A stretch of 64,000 bases of DNA, from contig NC_135247.1 in assembly GCF_947623445.1 (NCBI RefSeq), positions 2,048,501 through 2,112,500 of the forward strand, given 5' to 3'. The notes beneath the pieces are model-generated. The model worked only from the letters and a program-made list of their open reading frames with translations, was not told the DNA's origin and did not search any database. A program made the position numbers and the translations under genes. The stretch comes from Clavelina lepadiformis (Eukaryota; Chordata; Ascidiacea; Aplousobranchia; Clavelinidae). This document shows, one piece after another, positions 25,137-36,749 of this stretch (the first letter of the stretch is position 1; each line of letters starts with the position of its first letter).

Positions 25137-28100
25137 TTACTTTTCTTGCGCTGCCGCTTCTTCCATGGTGTCGGGAAGTGGAAGTGATCTGGTTTCAGGA
25201 AGAAAATAAACTCCAAACGCCGCAAGAATTCCAACCAATCCTGTCACTAAGTACGGTATGCCGGCGTAATATTTCTCTCCTATTTTGGGAGAAAACAAAA
25301 CCGTTTAGACAGCTCGCAATTTGTGATTGGGTAAGAATACGCCCACGTTGAAGCAGGGTTGGCCTTAGCAAGTGTGGGGCCCAATAAAAGAACTGATAGC
25401 AGAGTCCATTTGACGATTTTACATAACTTAATGTAATTACGTAACTAAATATCAAAGCGTTGCTCCATGATGTATTTTCATCAAAACATTCTCTTTCGAA
25501 AGCAAATTGAGAAATAATTCTGTGATTCGCGCAAAGTAAAAGCTAAATTTTTGTTTTGGCGCAAAACTGGGCAACGCGGTTGCGTCACTCGCATTGGTCC
25601 AAAGCCGGACCTGCTTTGAAATGTCAGTCTCTCGCAGATTGAAAACATTTGTTAGGTGATATTAAGAGTGGCATTTCCTGATATTAGTTGACAAATGCCC
25701 AGCACTATAAAATATACAGATGATTGACATATACGGACGTGCTACTTAAGTTAAGAAATGAATATAAGTATCCTGTGCGTAACTGTAAATACTCTCAAGG
25801 TGGCCCTTCAAAGAAGCCAACTAAATGTTTTCGGCTGCCGCTTGGCATTTTGATCAGCCGGAATTTGGAAAAAGTAGGCATAATATAAGCATAATCATAT
25901 CCTTATAAATTACAATCAAATATGTATTGAAGCAGTTATGGAAATAATAACTCTTATACTTCAACTGCTTTACCAACCCAAGTATATGACAAAGGGCGCT
26001 GTTATTCCCGATATTCTGGCTACGGCCGAGCAAAGTCCATAAGCTTGATTCCGTAGCAAAGTGGGAAATAATTCTCCAGTTAATATCCAAGCGTTTGCAA
26101 AAGCTCCTGAACCAAAAAATAATCCCATCAAGCTGAAAACAGTAACTGCTGGCTGGTCTGTACAAAACATGTCTATGGTTAATAATTAAATCTTACAGCG
26201 TAGTCCACATGCAGAAAACTTTTGTCACGCACAAGTTAACAACTGCAGCATACAGGGAAAGCCTATGTTAACTCATGATTTCAGTTTAGTTCACGACACT
26301 TAGCCAGTTCTAGCCTTACCCGCGCGGGTTAAAAGAAGCTTTGGGCAATTCATTTTAATTTAACGGTATCCTGCACCTTTTAATTAACAAACTTCCTCTG
26401 TGAGTTATTTAACTATGATTTTTTTTAAATTACTTGCATTTGCTTAACCCAATCGTAATAAGACAGCAAACAGCGGCCAAGCCAGTCATCGTGCAGTTCG
26501 ATAATCTTCCGCCCATTTTGCGAATTGAAACTTGACAAAGTATTGCGCTCGGGATTTCAACAAGTCCAGCTAAAACTCCATTGAGATAGCGGTTTCCGGC
26601 GAGATTTTTAACATTGAAAAACAAGCCGTAATACTCCAAATTCACCGCAAACCTGTATGGAATGACGACACAATAGCTATCCGACGACATAATAACTGTA
26701 TGACGCCACAGTAGCTTACTATCATCGGAGTTACAAACAACTTAAAAGGCCATAGTCTGTCGTTCTATCAGACTTACCATACTCCAACCAGTATCAGGAT
26801 CCTTTTACGTAAGAAACCTGCTTTAAGAAGGTGGATGTAGGTATATCTTGTGGGCTTTCCAGTCTCTTCTTCTGCGACCAATGACTTCGCTTCTATCTTT
26901 AAACATAACTGAGTTAGAATGCGATCGGCAATTGTTGAACGCGACTTGATTTGAAAACTCACTTTTTTGTCGTTGATAGTTTGCTTCCTAAGAAACCGCG
27001 ACAATTCCATGTCGTTTCTTTCAACACGGTTAATTCGAGACATTTCCTCCAATAATTTCATAGCATCGTCGTTTCTCTTCGATTGCAGCAACCATTTCAA
27101 AGACTCCGTTACATATCTGCGTCGCGGTTGCGTCGCTCGCATTGGCCCAAAGCCGGACCTGCTTTGAAATGTCAGTCTCTCGTTGATTAAAAACATTTCC
27201 TAGGTGATATTAAATGTGGCGTTTCCTGATATTAGTTGAAAAATGACCAGCACTATAAAAATACAGATGATTCACAAATACGGACATGCTTTTTAAGTTA
27301 GAAAATGAATACAAGTATCCTGTGCGTAACTGTAAATACTGTCAAGTTGGCCCTTCAAAGAAGCCAACTAAATGTTTTCGGCTGCCGCTTGGCATTTGGA
27401 TCTGCCGGAATTTGGCAAAAGTGGACATTATATAAGCATAATCATATGCTTATAAATTACAATCAAATATGTAATTAAGCAGTTTTGGAAATAACTCTTA
27501 TACTTCAACTGCCCAACCAACCCAAGTATATGACAAAGGGCGCTGTTATTCCCGATATTCTGGCTACGGCCGAGCAGAGCCCATAAGCTTGATTCCGCAG
27601 CAACGTGGGAAATAATCCTCCAGTTAATATCCAAGCGTTAGCAAAAGCTCCTGAACCAAAAAATAATCCCATCAAGCTGAAAACAGTAACTGCTGGCCGG
27701 GCTGTACAAAACATGTCTATGGTTAATAATTAAATCTTACAGCGTAGTCCACATGCAGAAAACTTTTGTCACGCACAAGTTAACAACTGCAGCATACAGG
27801 GAAAGCCATAGACATGTTAACTCATGATTTCAGTTTAGTTCACGACACTTAGCCAGTTCTAGCCTTAACCGCGCGGGTTAAAAGAGGCTTTGGGCAATTC
27901 ATTTTAATTTAACGGGATCCTGCACCTTTTAATTAACAAACTTCCTCTGTGTGTTATTTAACTATGATTTCTTATAAAGTACTTGCATTTGCTTAACCCA
28001 GTCGTAATAAGACAGCAAACAGCGGCCAAGCCAGTCATCATGCAGTTCGATAATCTTCCGCCCATTTTGCGAATTGAAACTTGACAAAGTATTGCGCTCG

Positions 28101-30282
28101 GGATTTCAACAAGTCCAGCTAAAACTCCATTGAGATAGCGGTTTCCGGCGAGATTTTTAACATTGAAAAACAAGCCGTAATACTCCAAATTCACGGCAAA
28201 CCTGTATGGAATGACGACAAGGTACTATCTGACGACATAATAACTCTATGACGACAAAACACCTTAGTATCATCCGAGATACAAACAACTTATAAAGTTA
28301 TAATATAAGGGCTTAGTCTGTCGTTCTATCAGACTTACCATACTCCAACCAGTATCAGGATCCTTTTACGTAAGAAACCTGCTTTAAGAAGGTGGATGTA
28401 GGTATATCTTGTGGGCTTTCCCGTCTCTTCTTCTACGACCAATGACTTCGCTTCTATCTTTGAACGTAACTGAGTTATAATGCGATCGGCAATTGTTGAA
28501 CTCGAGTTGATTTGAAAACTCACTTTTTTGTCGTTGATAGTTTCCTTGTTAAGAAACTGCGACAACTCCATGTCGTTTATTTCGACACGATTAATTCGAG
28601 AGATTTCCTTCAATAATTTCATAGCATCGTCGTTTCTCTTCGATTGCAGCAACCATTTCAAAGACTCCATTACATATCTGCGTCATTCATTATAATTGAA
28701 CGTATGGTACTAGAATGCTATGATGGTATTTTACACGCAAAAAACTTCAAAACAAGAGATATAGATTTCGAAAGTAACTTGATCAACGTTATGCTGTACA
28801 TGAAAACGCCAGATCGCAAACTACTTCATATATTCATTACAAGAAAGGTGAAATCACGTTCTCACAAGTAAATTGGGATGATGAGAAGGAAGTCGGCAGC
28901 AGCCATCAACCCCATCATGTGGCGCCAGTTTGGCAAGAGATAATTCACTAGAGGCGCCAATACCACGTTTACACCCATACCAGCAATATTTATGTTGCCA
29001 GAAAGTGAGCGGTATTTTTCCGGAATAATCTCGCTGACTGAAATGTATATTGTGATCATTTTACATCCTTACTGTTGTCACGAGTGGTTCGGTTAGAGCA
29101 ATGCTGAAATGCTATCAACAACATGAATGTACGTTAAAGAAATAAGTTTTCCATCGACTCTAAAGCCAAATACATAGACATCTCACTCATGACAAATTCG
29201 CTGCCGGCTCTTGTTGCACAACAGCATCCCATCATAAACAGGATTGGATGAGACAGAGACCAAATCGGTATAACTGCCAATGCTGCTGCGCCTGCGCACA
29301 TACCAATTACGGATCCCAACAGAGCTTTCCTTCGGCCCCACCTTAAGCAAATTAGGTTATCTTCGAAAAATTGAAATCGAAATCAAAAATAAAAATTTAG
29401 CTAAAGAAACTATGTTTATTGCTGAAACACACCTATCGGAGACGAAGCCCCCGATTATTGAGCCAGCCAGAAACCCAAACATGTATAAGGATGACGCCAG
29501 CGGTACGAACCAGGACCGGTCACAAACAAGATCAAACTGAAAACAAGACATTTATATTCTCGTTAGTTTGGCGCTAATGTAATATATTCACTCAAGTCCC
29601 GCTACCTTGTATATAGGCTACACGTAGGCACTAGGCTATTTGATTGCAATTACACTGGCCATGGTGCAGACAGCGATAGGCTACACTTACTTCCATTGGC
29701 ACGGTAAGCAACTTATCAAGTGTATCATACTCCCAGCCATCCGTACATTTGCCGATGTCGCTACTGTTAATGGTGGTGAATTCTTCTTGGTCATTCCTCC
29801 AACTATCTGGGGTAAACCAAAGGTTGAGTAGGATTGCAAGGCACTCTGTGCAAGGGTCTAAAGCCTTTAAACTTTACATTACGCCGCTTAGCCATTGTAA
29901 CTAGCCACCTGCAGTTGTGTTAAACGTATAACATTGACTCCACCTCTGAGTCCCATCGGGCCCTGTTTCAATCGGTGTGATATTAAAAAGACAACTGCTT
30001 CTCGAAACCACGGTCACGTGACTTTCGGACCTGAGAAAACAAGGAAGTTTAATGATTTGAGTCGAAAATATTGCTATTGACATTGCCTCGCCTGTTCAAA
30101 CAAGTGCTGTTCGAAGCATCGTCGATGGCTGCTATTGAGCAACGATGCGGTGGTGTGTACAAGGGAAATATGGCAAACCAGATTGCAAATGGCGCGTTGA
30201 ATGCACCGGACAGACATAGCAGCAACAATATGCGCTTTTGAAAGAAACCAAACTGCTCAGTCGCTTTGCTCAACTCCTGCAT
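25137..30282 (-). CDS. SLC22-type organic ion transporter (MFS) with a duplicated exon 7-9 cassette
   Basis: Solute carrier family 22 proteins are 12-TM plasma-membrane transporters of organic cations, anions or zwitterions. Minus-strand exons: 1, about 30092-30282; 2, 29909-30030; 3, 29703-29845; 4, 29433-29536; 5, 29187-29341; 6, 28866-29037; 7a, 28339-28677; 8a, 27987-28201; 9a, 27522-27701; 7b, 26778-27116; 8b, 26438-26652; 9b, 25978-26157; 10, 25137-25279. One cassette gives about 587 residues. Family marks are PPHRC and several Asn-X-Thr/Ser sites in the first outer loop, CTDGWEYD then FDLVCDRSW, DRWGRRK (exons 4-5), ESLKWLLQSKRNDDA and TGELFPTLLRNQAYG. Exon 8 donors are GCAAGT, a GC-AG intron. 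Exon 1 has no in-phase GT donor; a GC donor after AACAG is the option that fits. Substrate cannot be told. Cassettes a and b cannot be joined in frame. Confidence 0.85.
25575..27122. repeat. Tandem segmental duplication inside SLC22, unit 1 (exons 7b-9b)
   Basis: This unit of about 1.55 kb is followed directly by a second copy at about 27,123-28,684. The join reads CTGCGTC then GCGGTTGCG at 27,117-27,131, with short overlap to both outer ends. The right arm has only one copy, so the duplication arose after the arms separated, or was lost there. Confidence 0.88.
27123..28684. repeat. Tandem segmental duplication inside SLC22, unit 2 (exons 7a-9a)
   Basis: This is the partner of unit 1. It carries exons 7a, 8a and 9a with the same lengths (339, 215 and 180 nt) as the b copies and all coding frames open. 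Confidence 0.88.
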
Positions 30283-31455
30283 GGTTCTCCTACGCTTGAT
30301 GTAAAGAATAAACTGTAATCGGTATTTACAAAACTACATCAAACGAACTGGTTTATCAGCCGTTGCTTATAAAACTGATATTTGGTGCTTCACTGATGAC
30401 TAATGCTTTCAAGTGTTCTGCTAGCATACGTGCTGACACATTTACTACCACCTCAGCATATATCGGCCACAATAAGGTTTATGATGTCAGCAATGTTTAC
30501 ACCGGCATCAACTGGTGACCTGTTTTTTCTAAATTCAGAGGCTTTTTTGTTGAAAACGTCAGCTCGCTCAGATCAGCTGACGATTGGTCACACTTCGCTG
30601 ATCTGTTTCTTAACTATCATTTTGACCGAATAATAAAGGAATGTTACGTCATATGTCAACATGATGATAACTCTATGTTGATATCAACGCGAAGTTAATA
30701 AATCTGGTTTGGCCGTCTAAATACGGCTTGGTACTTATACGAACTGTACTTATATTCCGTGCATTTAACTACTTTATCTTAATTTGAAGTATCTTTTAAA
30801 CATTCATACCTGCTTTTTTGTTGGAAGCATTTTTATCAAATAGATTAATATATAGATTAATGAATAGATTGATTAAGAGTTTCTGGGCTTACATTTCAAA
30901 TACTTTACTGTAAACAATTGATAAAAATGTATGATTTTTTAGTAAGATAATGTCGTTAACCGGGTTCCCAATTTGGCGACCGAAAGTGCTCAATATATTG
31001 CAGTGACAAAAAGCTATCGTAGACGGCTAACCATCATCATTGGTCAGTGGATCCAGTAATTAGTTAAATTAGTCGGTGTGTGGTAAGATATAAGAGACGA
31101 CGGACTTTTTTCTAAAGAAACGCTTCTTGGAACAGACACTTTCATCACGTACAGGAACGTTAATAGCTGTAAGAAAACGGTTTATCCAACATGTTGTGAA
31201 ACTAGCCTTGTATAGTAACGGTTATATGCGGGACAGAAATAAGTCTCAGATTTTATCATGGTATTCAGATAGTAAAGGCTGATATGATATCAGCTTCTGT
31301 TTTCTATAAAAAAATTCAACTTGTGTCTTAGGTCACAAATCTCATAAGTTTGGTAAATTTATTAAGTTCATTTCTAAACGTGTTTTTTCGAAAGCAAAGA
31401 AAACTGCGCTTTACCGAATAAAAATAAGTTAGCAACCGTCGTTTTATGTAAGGCA
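30283..31455. promoter_or_regulatory. 5' flank of left SLC22, shared with the right arm
   Basis: This stretch mirrors 38,155-39,446 and holds the presumed SLC22 promoter. Short open frames in it are not supported as genes. It ends at the duplication join at 31,456. Confidence 0.4.
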
Positions 31456-31628
31456 AAGGTATGGAATGCTTCAGTCTGCACATAAGCCAATTTAAGCCCA
31501 TAGCGTTTCATTTTTGTCGTTATTCGTCATAAAATTAAGTATTCTTCACTCAGAATATGTCTGTAGATATTGCAGGATTAGCCGACTTTGCGTAAATCTG
31601 ATGTGATATAAATATTTTTCAGACTATA
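31456..31628 (+). pseudogene. Displaced copy of RPL15 intron 3
   Basis: These 173 bases match 23,456-23,628, from the exon 3 donor (AAGGTATGGAATGC) through the acceptor TTTTTCAG and the first six bases of exon 4 (ACTATA), with about ten differences. There is no exon 3 in front and no exon 4 behind; the sequence runs straight into the 3' flank of a 7TM gene. It is the trace of a tandem duplication that was later broken by an inversion. Confidence 0.9.
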
Positions 31629-31832
31629 GAGGTTGATGTAACGTCACTAATTTTTGATGTAAGTGTATATATGATGTCGATTTATATGTCCGAGATCATT
31701 ATTTTATCTAAAGAGAGCTTTAGAATTACAGCATTATCTTCGTTCATTTTGTAGTTTATCTGAGTTGACAACTCCTGCTCTTACGATTTTCCCATCACTT
31801 GTTCTTCTACTGCATTCCTCACACACGTCGCT

Positions 31833-32849
31833 CTAGCTGCCGCTATTCGCAGAAGTTCTGGGAGATGGCGAAGACAAGATGGCGTCTCTCTTGGGAGTTA
31901 TCATCGGGAAAAATCTTCTTCTCCAATCCGCAAACGAACAAACAACCATACAGACGTTTATTGTCATATTATAGCAAGAGCATAATCCGGTGAAGAATCT
32001 AGAAGCTCCTGCAGGTTTTACATGTACCGTGATGAGGAAAAGAAGGTCGGATGTGATGCAGATGGCGGTGCAAGCGGCCATTCGAAAAATCGTTTTCTTC
32101 ATTCTTGAAGAATGCCTCAAGTTTGTTCTCGAAACGTGATCTATGATTGGGTAGAGAACGAGCATCAACAAAACCAGCTGAAAAAATGTCGATAAACCAA
32201 CTCCCACATTTGCTAGGATATTGAACACCAGACGACCGTATCTGCCAGTGGAAGGCCGACAACCCATAGGAGTGGAAACCATTTTACCGTGAACGATTCT
32301 AAACGCGTTCTGTATGACTGGGGACGCAACTATGCCAATCAGAGTGATCCAGCTTATTACCTTCACCTTCAAAGTGTTTAAACGTTCTTGGCCCTGAGCA
32401 TTATAAAACTTTCTTTGTCGTATCCAAAGTATCAAGTAAGGCAGAAAGAGGTTGAATACGTAAACTGAAAAGTTCCAATTTCCAAAAATCTTACACATGT
32501 TTGCTGAATCCCGGACCCTTAAAGCGAACTCAAAGGCACTGATTCGAATAAGCAGAGTAAAAACTGCCAGAGTACAAAGAGTGTCTGATAGCACCAATTT
32601 CTTTTGTCCAACTTTTACTTGATACCAAACCGTGGCCAATACAAGGTAACTGGTAATGACCAACAACACTCCTGCCATCGACTCTTCTGTGATTGGAATT
32701 CTTGTAGCAACCGGACGCAAATGTTTGGTTGAATTTATCCATTCAGATAAGTTTGAAGTCACTTCTGGAAGTGGTTGGATCTTTGTGGTTTGTTGCTGAC
32801 TTCCTGTGGTTTCCATTAAGTCAATCTGCCCGTAACCACTCATTTTCAT
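31833..32849 (-). CDS. Intronless 7TM receptor-like protein, type 1, copy A
   Basis: The single-exon frame codes 338 residues and starts MKMSGYGQIDLME; the second Met matches the start of type 2 copies. Seven hydrophobic helices are visible, with a long Ser/Thr/Gln-rich N-terminal tail, a Cys before helix 3 (NMCKIFGNW), LWIRQRKFYNAQGQ after helix 3, and GCRPSTG in outer loop 2. Helix 7 ends SFADWRRRFFP, like a GPCR helix-8 junction. No DRY or NPxxY motif is present and I cannot place it in a named GPCR class. It lies on the minus strand inside the inverted loop; its 3' flank is cut at 31,629 by the inversion join. Copies D and F are its closest relatives. Confidence 0.8.
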   Translation of the reverse strand: MKMSGYGQIDLMETTGSQQQTTKIQPLPEVTSNLSEWINSTKHLRPVATRIPITEESMAGVLLVITSYLVLATVWYQVKVGQKKLVLSDTLCTLAVFTLLIRISAFEFALRVRDSANMCKIFGNWNFSVYVFNLFLPYLILWIRQRKFYNAQGQERLNTLKVKVISWITLIGIVASPVIQNAFRIVHGKMVSTPMGCRPSTGRYGRLVFNILANVGVGLSTFFQLVLLMLVLYPIIDHVSRTNLRHSSRMKKTIFRMAACTAICITSDLLFLITVHVKPAGASRFFTGLCSCYNMTINVCMVVCSFADWRRRFFPMITPKRDAILSSPSPRTSANSGS

Positions 32850-35800
32850 GCACTAAACTGTAACCTTGTTTACTTGATAGAACTACCTCTAAAACTTTAT
32901 TGGAAAAATCTGCAAGAAATGCGTGAATTAAGATTATTTCAAGGATACATGACAGCCACGGAGCACAAATATTTGGATGCACGAATTGTTTTTTATACAA
33001 AAGCGCTTCTTCACCCTTTCACCAGAACGAAATGAGAGACTAGTTGCTGTTAAATAAAATGGCCAAAGTCGAGCATCGTAAATAGGCGAATGAACCCTCT
33101 ACGTACGCTCTTTCAGCGGATAGCACGTCAACGCTAATAACATGTCTATATCATGAAAATATCGGCTCCAGGAAACGTTTCTTTAAAATAAAGTCTGTTG
33201 TCGTTTTCACATTATCACGCTTCGTATAATTATTATAATTGCTAGATACTGACTAATAATGATTGTTGGTGTCTCACAGATTTTTGCGACAATAATCTAT
33301 AATTGCAGCAGGAAATTAAAGCACTGTATAAAAAAAATGTTGAAAAGAAAGCACATTTTTAAAACTTTGCTGGCGGTTTAAGATTAAGACTTTCAATTAG
33401 ATTTAGTTCTCTAGTATAGGGAAAGGTTTATAGTTTGTACGGGTTGATATTACAGAATAATTTTTAAATTTTCATCCAAAATTATATACTTTAGACTTTT
33501 GACCAAAACAGTATACGTTAGGATGCAACGCCTCCACCTATGGAGTCAGAAAATAAACTTTTTTAAAAGTGTGTATTTAGTGATTTTTATATAAGACTAA
33601 TGGAATATCCTATGAAGAAGAAATAGATTTCCAGGCTAACAGGAGCATGCGATACGTTCATAGAATGTCGATGTGGACCCTGAGAAAGATCGTGAAAATT
33701 TTGCTGAAGTGAGTCTTTAAGCTGACACAGCTCCTTGCAAATTGAAAAATAAAGTTTGTACCAAAATATTATGAACAACTACGACAAAGCAAAACACAAA
33801 ATCGGTGGTGGTTTATGGTTCTAAGTGTTCGATCGTTGTCTTATCAGCTATTTCCGCTAATTTGACCCCAACAAAGAATGCTATCTGTTTCATCCGAACT
33901 CGTATCATTAAAACGCATTGGGCGACTTATTTGGGACATTGTACCGCACACCAGCAAAAATTTCTAATCTGAATTTTTTGTTTTTTGGACTACTACTTCT
34001 ACTTTTGCCAGTCTTTAATAAGACACTCCTGCATATTTACAAGTTGCTTTTCATGAACCAACAGTCACATTTACAATGAAACCCATAATTATGGCATTCA
34101 ACGCAATCTTGTTCAGGTTCAGGTACATTGGCCTATTGTTATTTAAGAAAAGAAGTTCATTATTCATAAGGTTGTGTTCCTAAGGCTCGCAAATTAAACT
34201 AATGTCTTTTAATTCATATGTTCGGTCTATAGGAGATGAATTGAATTAATTTTTTTGCTCCATTTTTGGTGCAAATAAGTTTAAAACTTTCCCAAAATTT
34301 ATCTGCCAGAGGAAAAGCATTTGAACTTTCAAACGCCAACCGACGATGTTAAGTGGACATTTGTCGTAAATTGGAAAATTATATACTAAATAGCTTCGTC
34401 CTGCGAGTTAAATAATCTTAAATTTGTGGACTTTTCCATGAAATAAAGCGACCTTTGGAGTTTAATCGCACACTGATAATGGCTATTAATGGCCACTTCG
34501 TAATCTGCAATTATTTTCATAGAAATTTCAAATTTACGTAACACTTTTGTCCATAATGGTGTAGCCGATTCGGACGCCGGCACGACAATTAATAACTTCG
34601 CCTAACTTTGGCGTAAGAAACACCGGACACATGCGATTGGAAAGCTCCCACGTATACGAAGAGACAGAGCCGTGTAGAGCGCATTATGGACCTGTACCAG
34701 AAAGTAAATTTGAGCTCCAGCAAAAGTTATGTAAAGTCGTTAATACTACTGTGAATACATGATTCATGAAGGGCCGGTCGCCTCCATTTTAAAATCACTC
34801 ACTACAGGCTTTAATCACAACGCGTATGTTCCGGCACAAGTTAAAATCAGGCAAAAAGTCGAAAGGTCACAGGCTACATATCTTTGGCTCGCCTTCTTTG
34901 GCTATATGTTTCATAGGTTTCGCTTTACTGTAAATGTTTCAAAAAGTTTATTTTAAGAACGTTTTTATAACATTTAACATTAATAACGTGGTGTATAAAT
35001 AAAAATTCGATCAAATATAAGTTTTAGTTTTTAGTTTAATTTGTAAGCAACGTAGGCGATAATAATACCATAATTTGTATTTCTTGTACAATGCATGTCA
35101 AATTTAGTGTTATTGCCATACATGCTTCCTTTATGAGGGCTTGACAATGAATGTGATTTACAAATAAAAAGGCTCCATTAAAAGTCGAAGACTCAGGCCA
35201 ATTGACCCGCCTGACATTCCTCTACATCAGCCTGCGAAGAGCCACAAAGGTATCGAAAAGCAAGTGTCGCACGCAGTTAAACTTTTACAGAGAGAAACTT
35301 AAAATGTCTAGAAAATTCAAAGGCACTTTTAGTAATATCATTCAATGTATCTATAAGGCTTATTGATCCTAGGCTTAGATTCTAAGCAACATTAGTGCTA
35401 AATACAGAATGGGAATTTCATGATATTTTGGTTAATTTATTGGCTGACAACAATCTCTAACATTCTGTTGCGTCGCCAAACGTATCGCCAGTCAGACAAT
35501 AAGCTATTTATTCCGGTATGTTGTTTATAAACAATTAGACCAGAACTTAGAGCAAAATGCGTGGTCATCGGCATGATGAACAACACGAAGCGATGAAGAC
35601 AGTGTTGCCAACAAAATCTGGAAAGCAAAAAATCCCAAAACTTTTCTGAAAGATGTGGGACATAGGGTGCAAATCCTCACCCAAAATTATTGCTAGTGGC
35701 CAAGAACCGAAACTGTTGTAAGTGGAACCATGATTAATATTTGAACTACTGGTACATATAATTAACCTCAACCGCAACCTGACTTTGACTAATGTAACGA

Positions 35801-36749
35801 CTACCATGGGCCGATAATTCTAGACTAAATACTCTTTTATGAGATGGAATTTGCGTGTAGAACTGTATATATATATCATAGATACACGCTTTATGCACGT
35901 TTTTTGTTTGTTACAATTTAAAATACATACTACATACACCTAATGAAAATACGATATACAGTAAAGAATCCCAGAAACAGTTTTGACGCAAACACACACA
36001 GTGACACTTAATTATATGACATCTACAACCGCTACAAGTGGAAGGAAAGGAGACAAGGAAAACAAAAAAGCAACAAAAGTTGAAAGACTATCAGCGTCTT
36101 CCCATCTCATGTTGATCTCGGAATGAATTTATTAAAACGCTTGAAATTTGCAGCAGGTCTTGTTCTTGACTGGGGACCGAAGTAAAATTTTGTTTGTTGC
36201 TTCGTACGAAATACTTTATAATATTAGGCCTCGGGATATTGCAGTTTGTCATGTCTACTACTATCTCCATGCAGTGCTTATTTGTACTAAATCACTGTTA
36301 AGATTATCCCATCACAGACTGGTTGATGATAAGATTAGGCCGCTTTAAATCTTCAAAATTAGTTTCAAGACGAACCAAATTTTAGTATCGTTAACAATTT
36401 ACAAAATTGAAGTAAAAATTAGTATTTCAACGACATGGCATTTAAAGGGTCTGTGTTTTTCTAGTTGGCATTATCCACTTCACTTGAATACGAATTAGCC
36501 AATAAAATATGCATTAAACTCTAAATTAAAACTTGTACGAATGATCAAGTATGCAAATATTGAATGAATAATTTAATAAATAAATTATTACGTTTGTCTG
36601 ACGGAGTTTCAATTTTTCATCCTCTTTATATCCAAGACAGCAACTTAATTAAAATGCAGCCGCATTCTTGTTTAATCATCTTTCTATCCTATTGTTCAAT
36701 TATATATCATCATATTCAATACATACGTGGCTATATACAGTCCGTCGCT
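32850..36749. other. Spacer between type 1 copy A and type 2 copy B (inverted)
   Basis: This matches, in reverse complement, the spacers at 47.6-51.7 and 56.1-60.2 kb. Short frames in all three copies are shared only because the DNA is recently duplicated. No gene is supported. Confidence 0.5.

Larger units (their letters stand above)
23625..31455. repeat. Left arm of a large inverted duplication
   Basis: Read forward, this arm matches the reverse complement of 38,155-44,563. It carries RPL15 exons 4-5, a hAT MITE, an SLC22 gene on the minus strand and its 5' flank. It is about 1.4 kb longer than the right arm, mainly because SLC22 exons 7-9 are tandemly duplicated here. The outer border is at the TATA of RPL15 exon 4; the inner border is at TAAGGCAAA (31,448-31,456). 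Confidence 0.9.

Noticed and set aside
25854-26165. A 103-codon minus-strand frame overlapping SLC22 exon 9b in another phase
   Set aside because: The transporter frame carries the conserved TGELFPTLLRN motif; the alternative frame has no family features and reads into intron.
30403-30633. A 76-codon frame on + (mirrored at 39,096-39,326 on -), similar in both arms
   Set aside because: It lies in the 5' flank of SLC22. Similarity between arms is expected from the duplication, and no start context, splice site or known family supports it.
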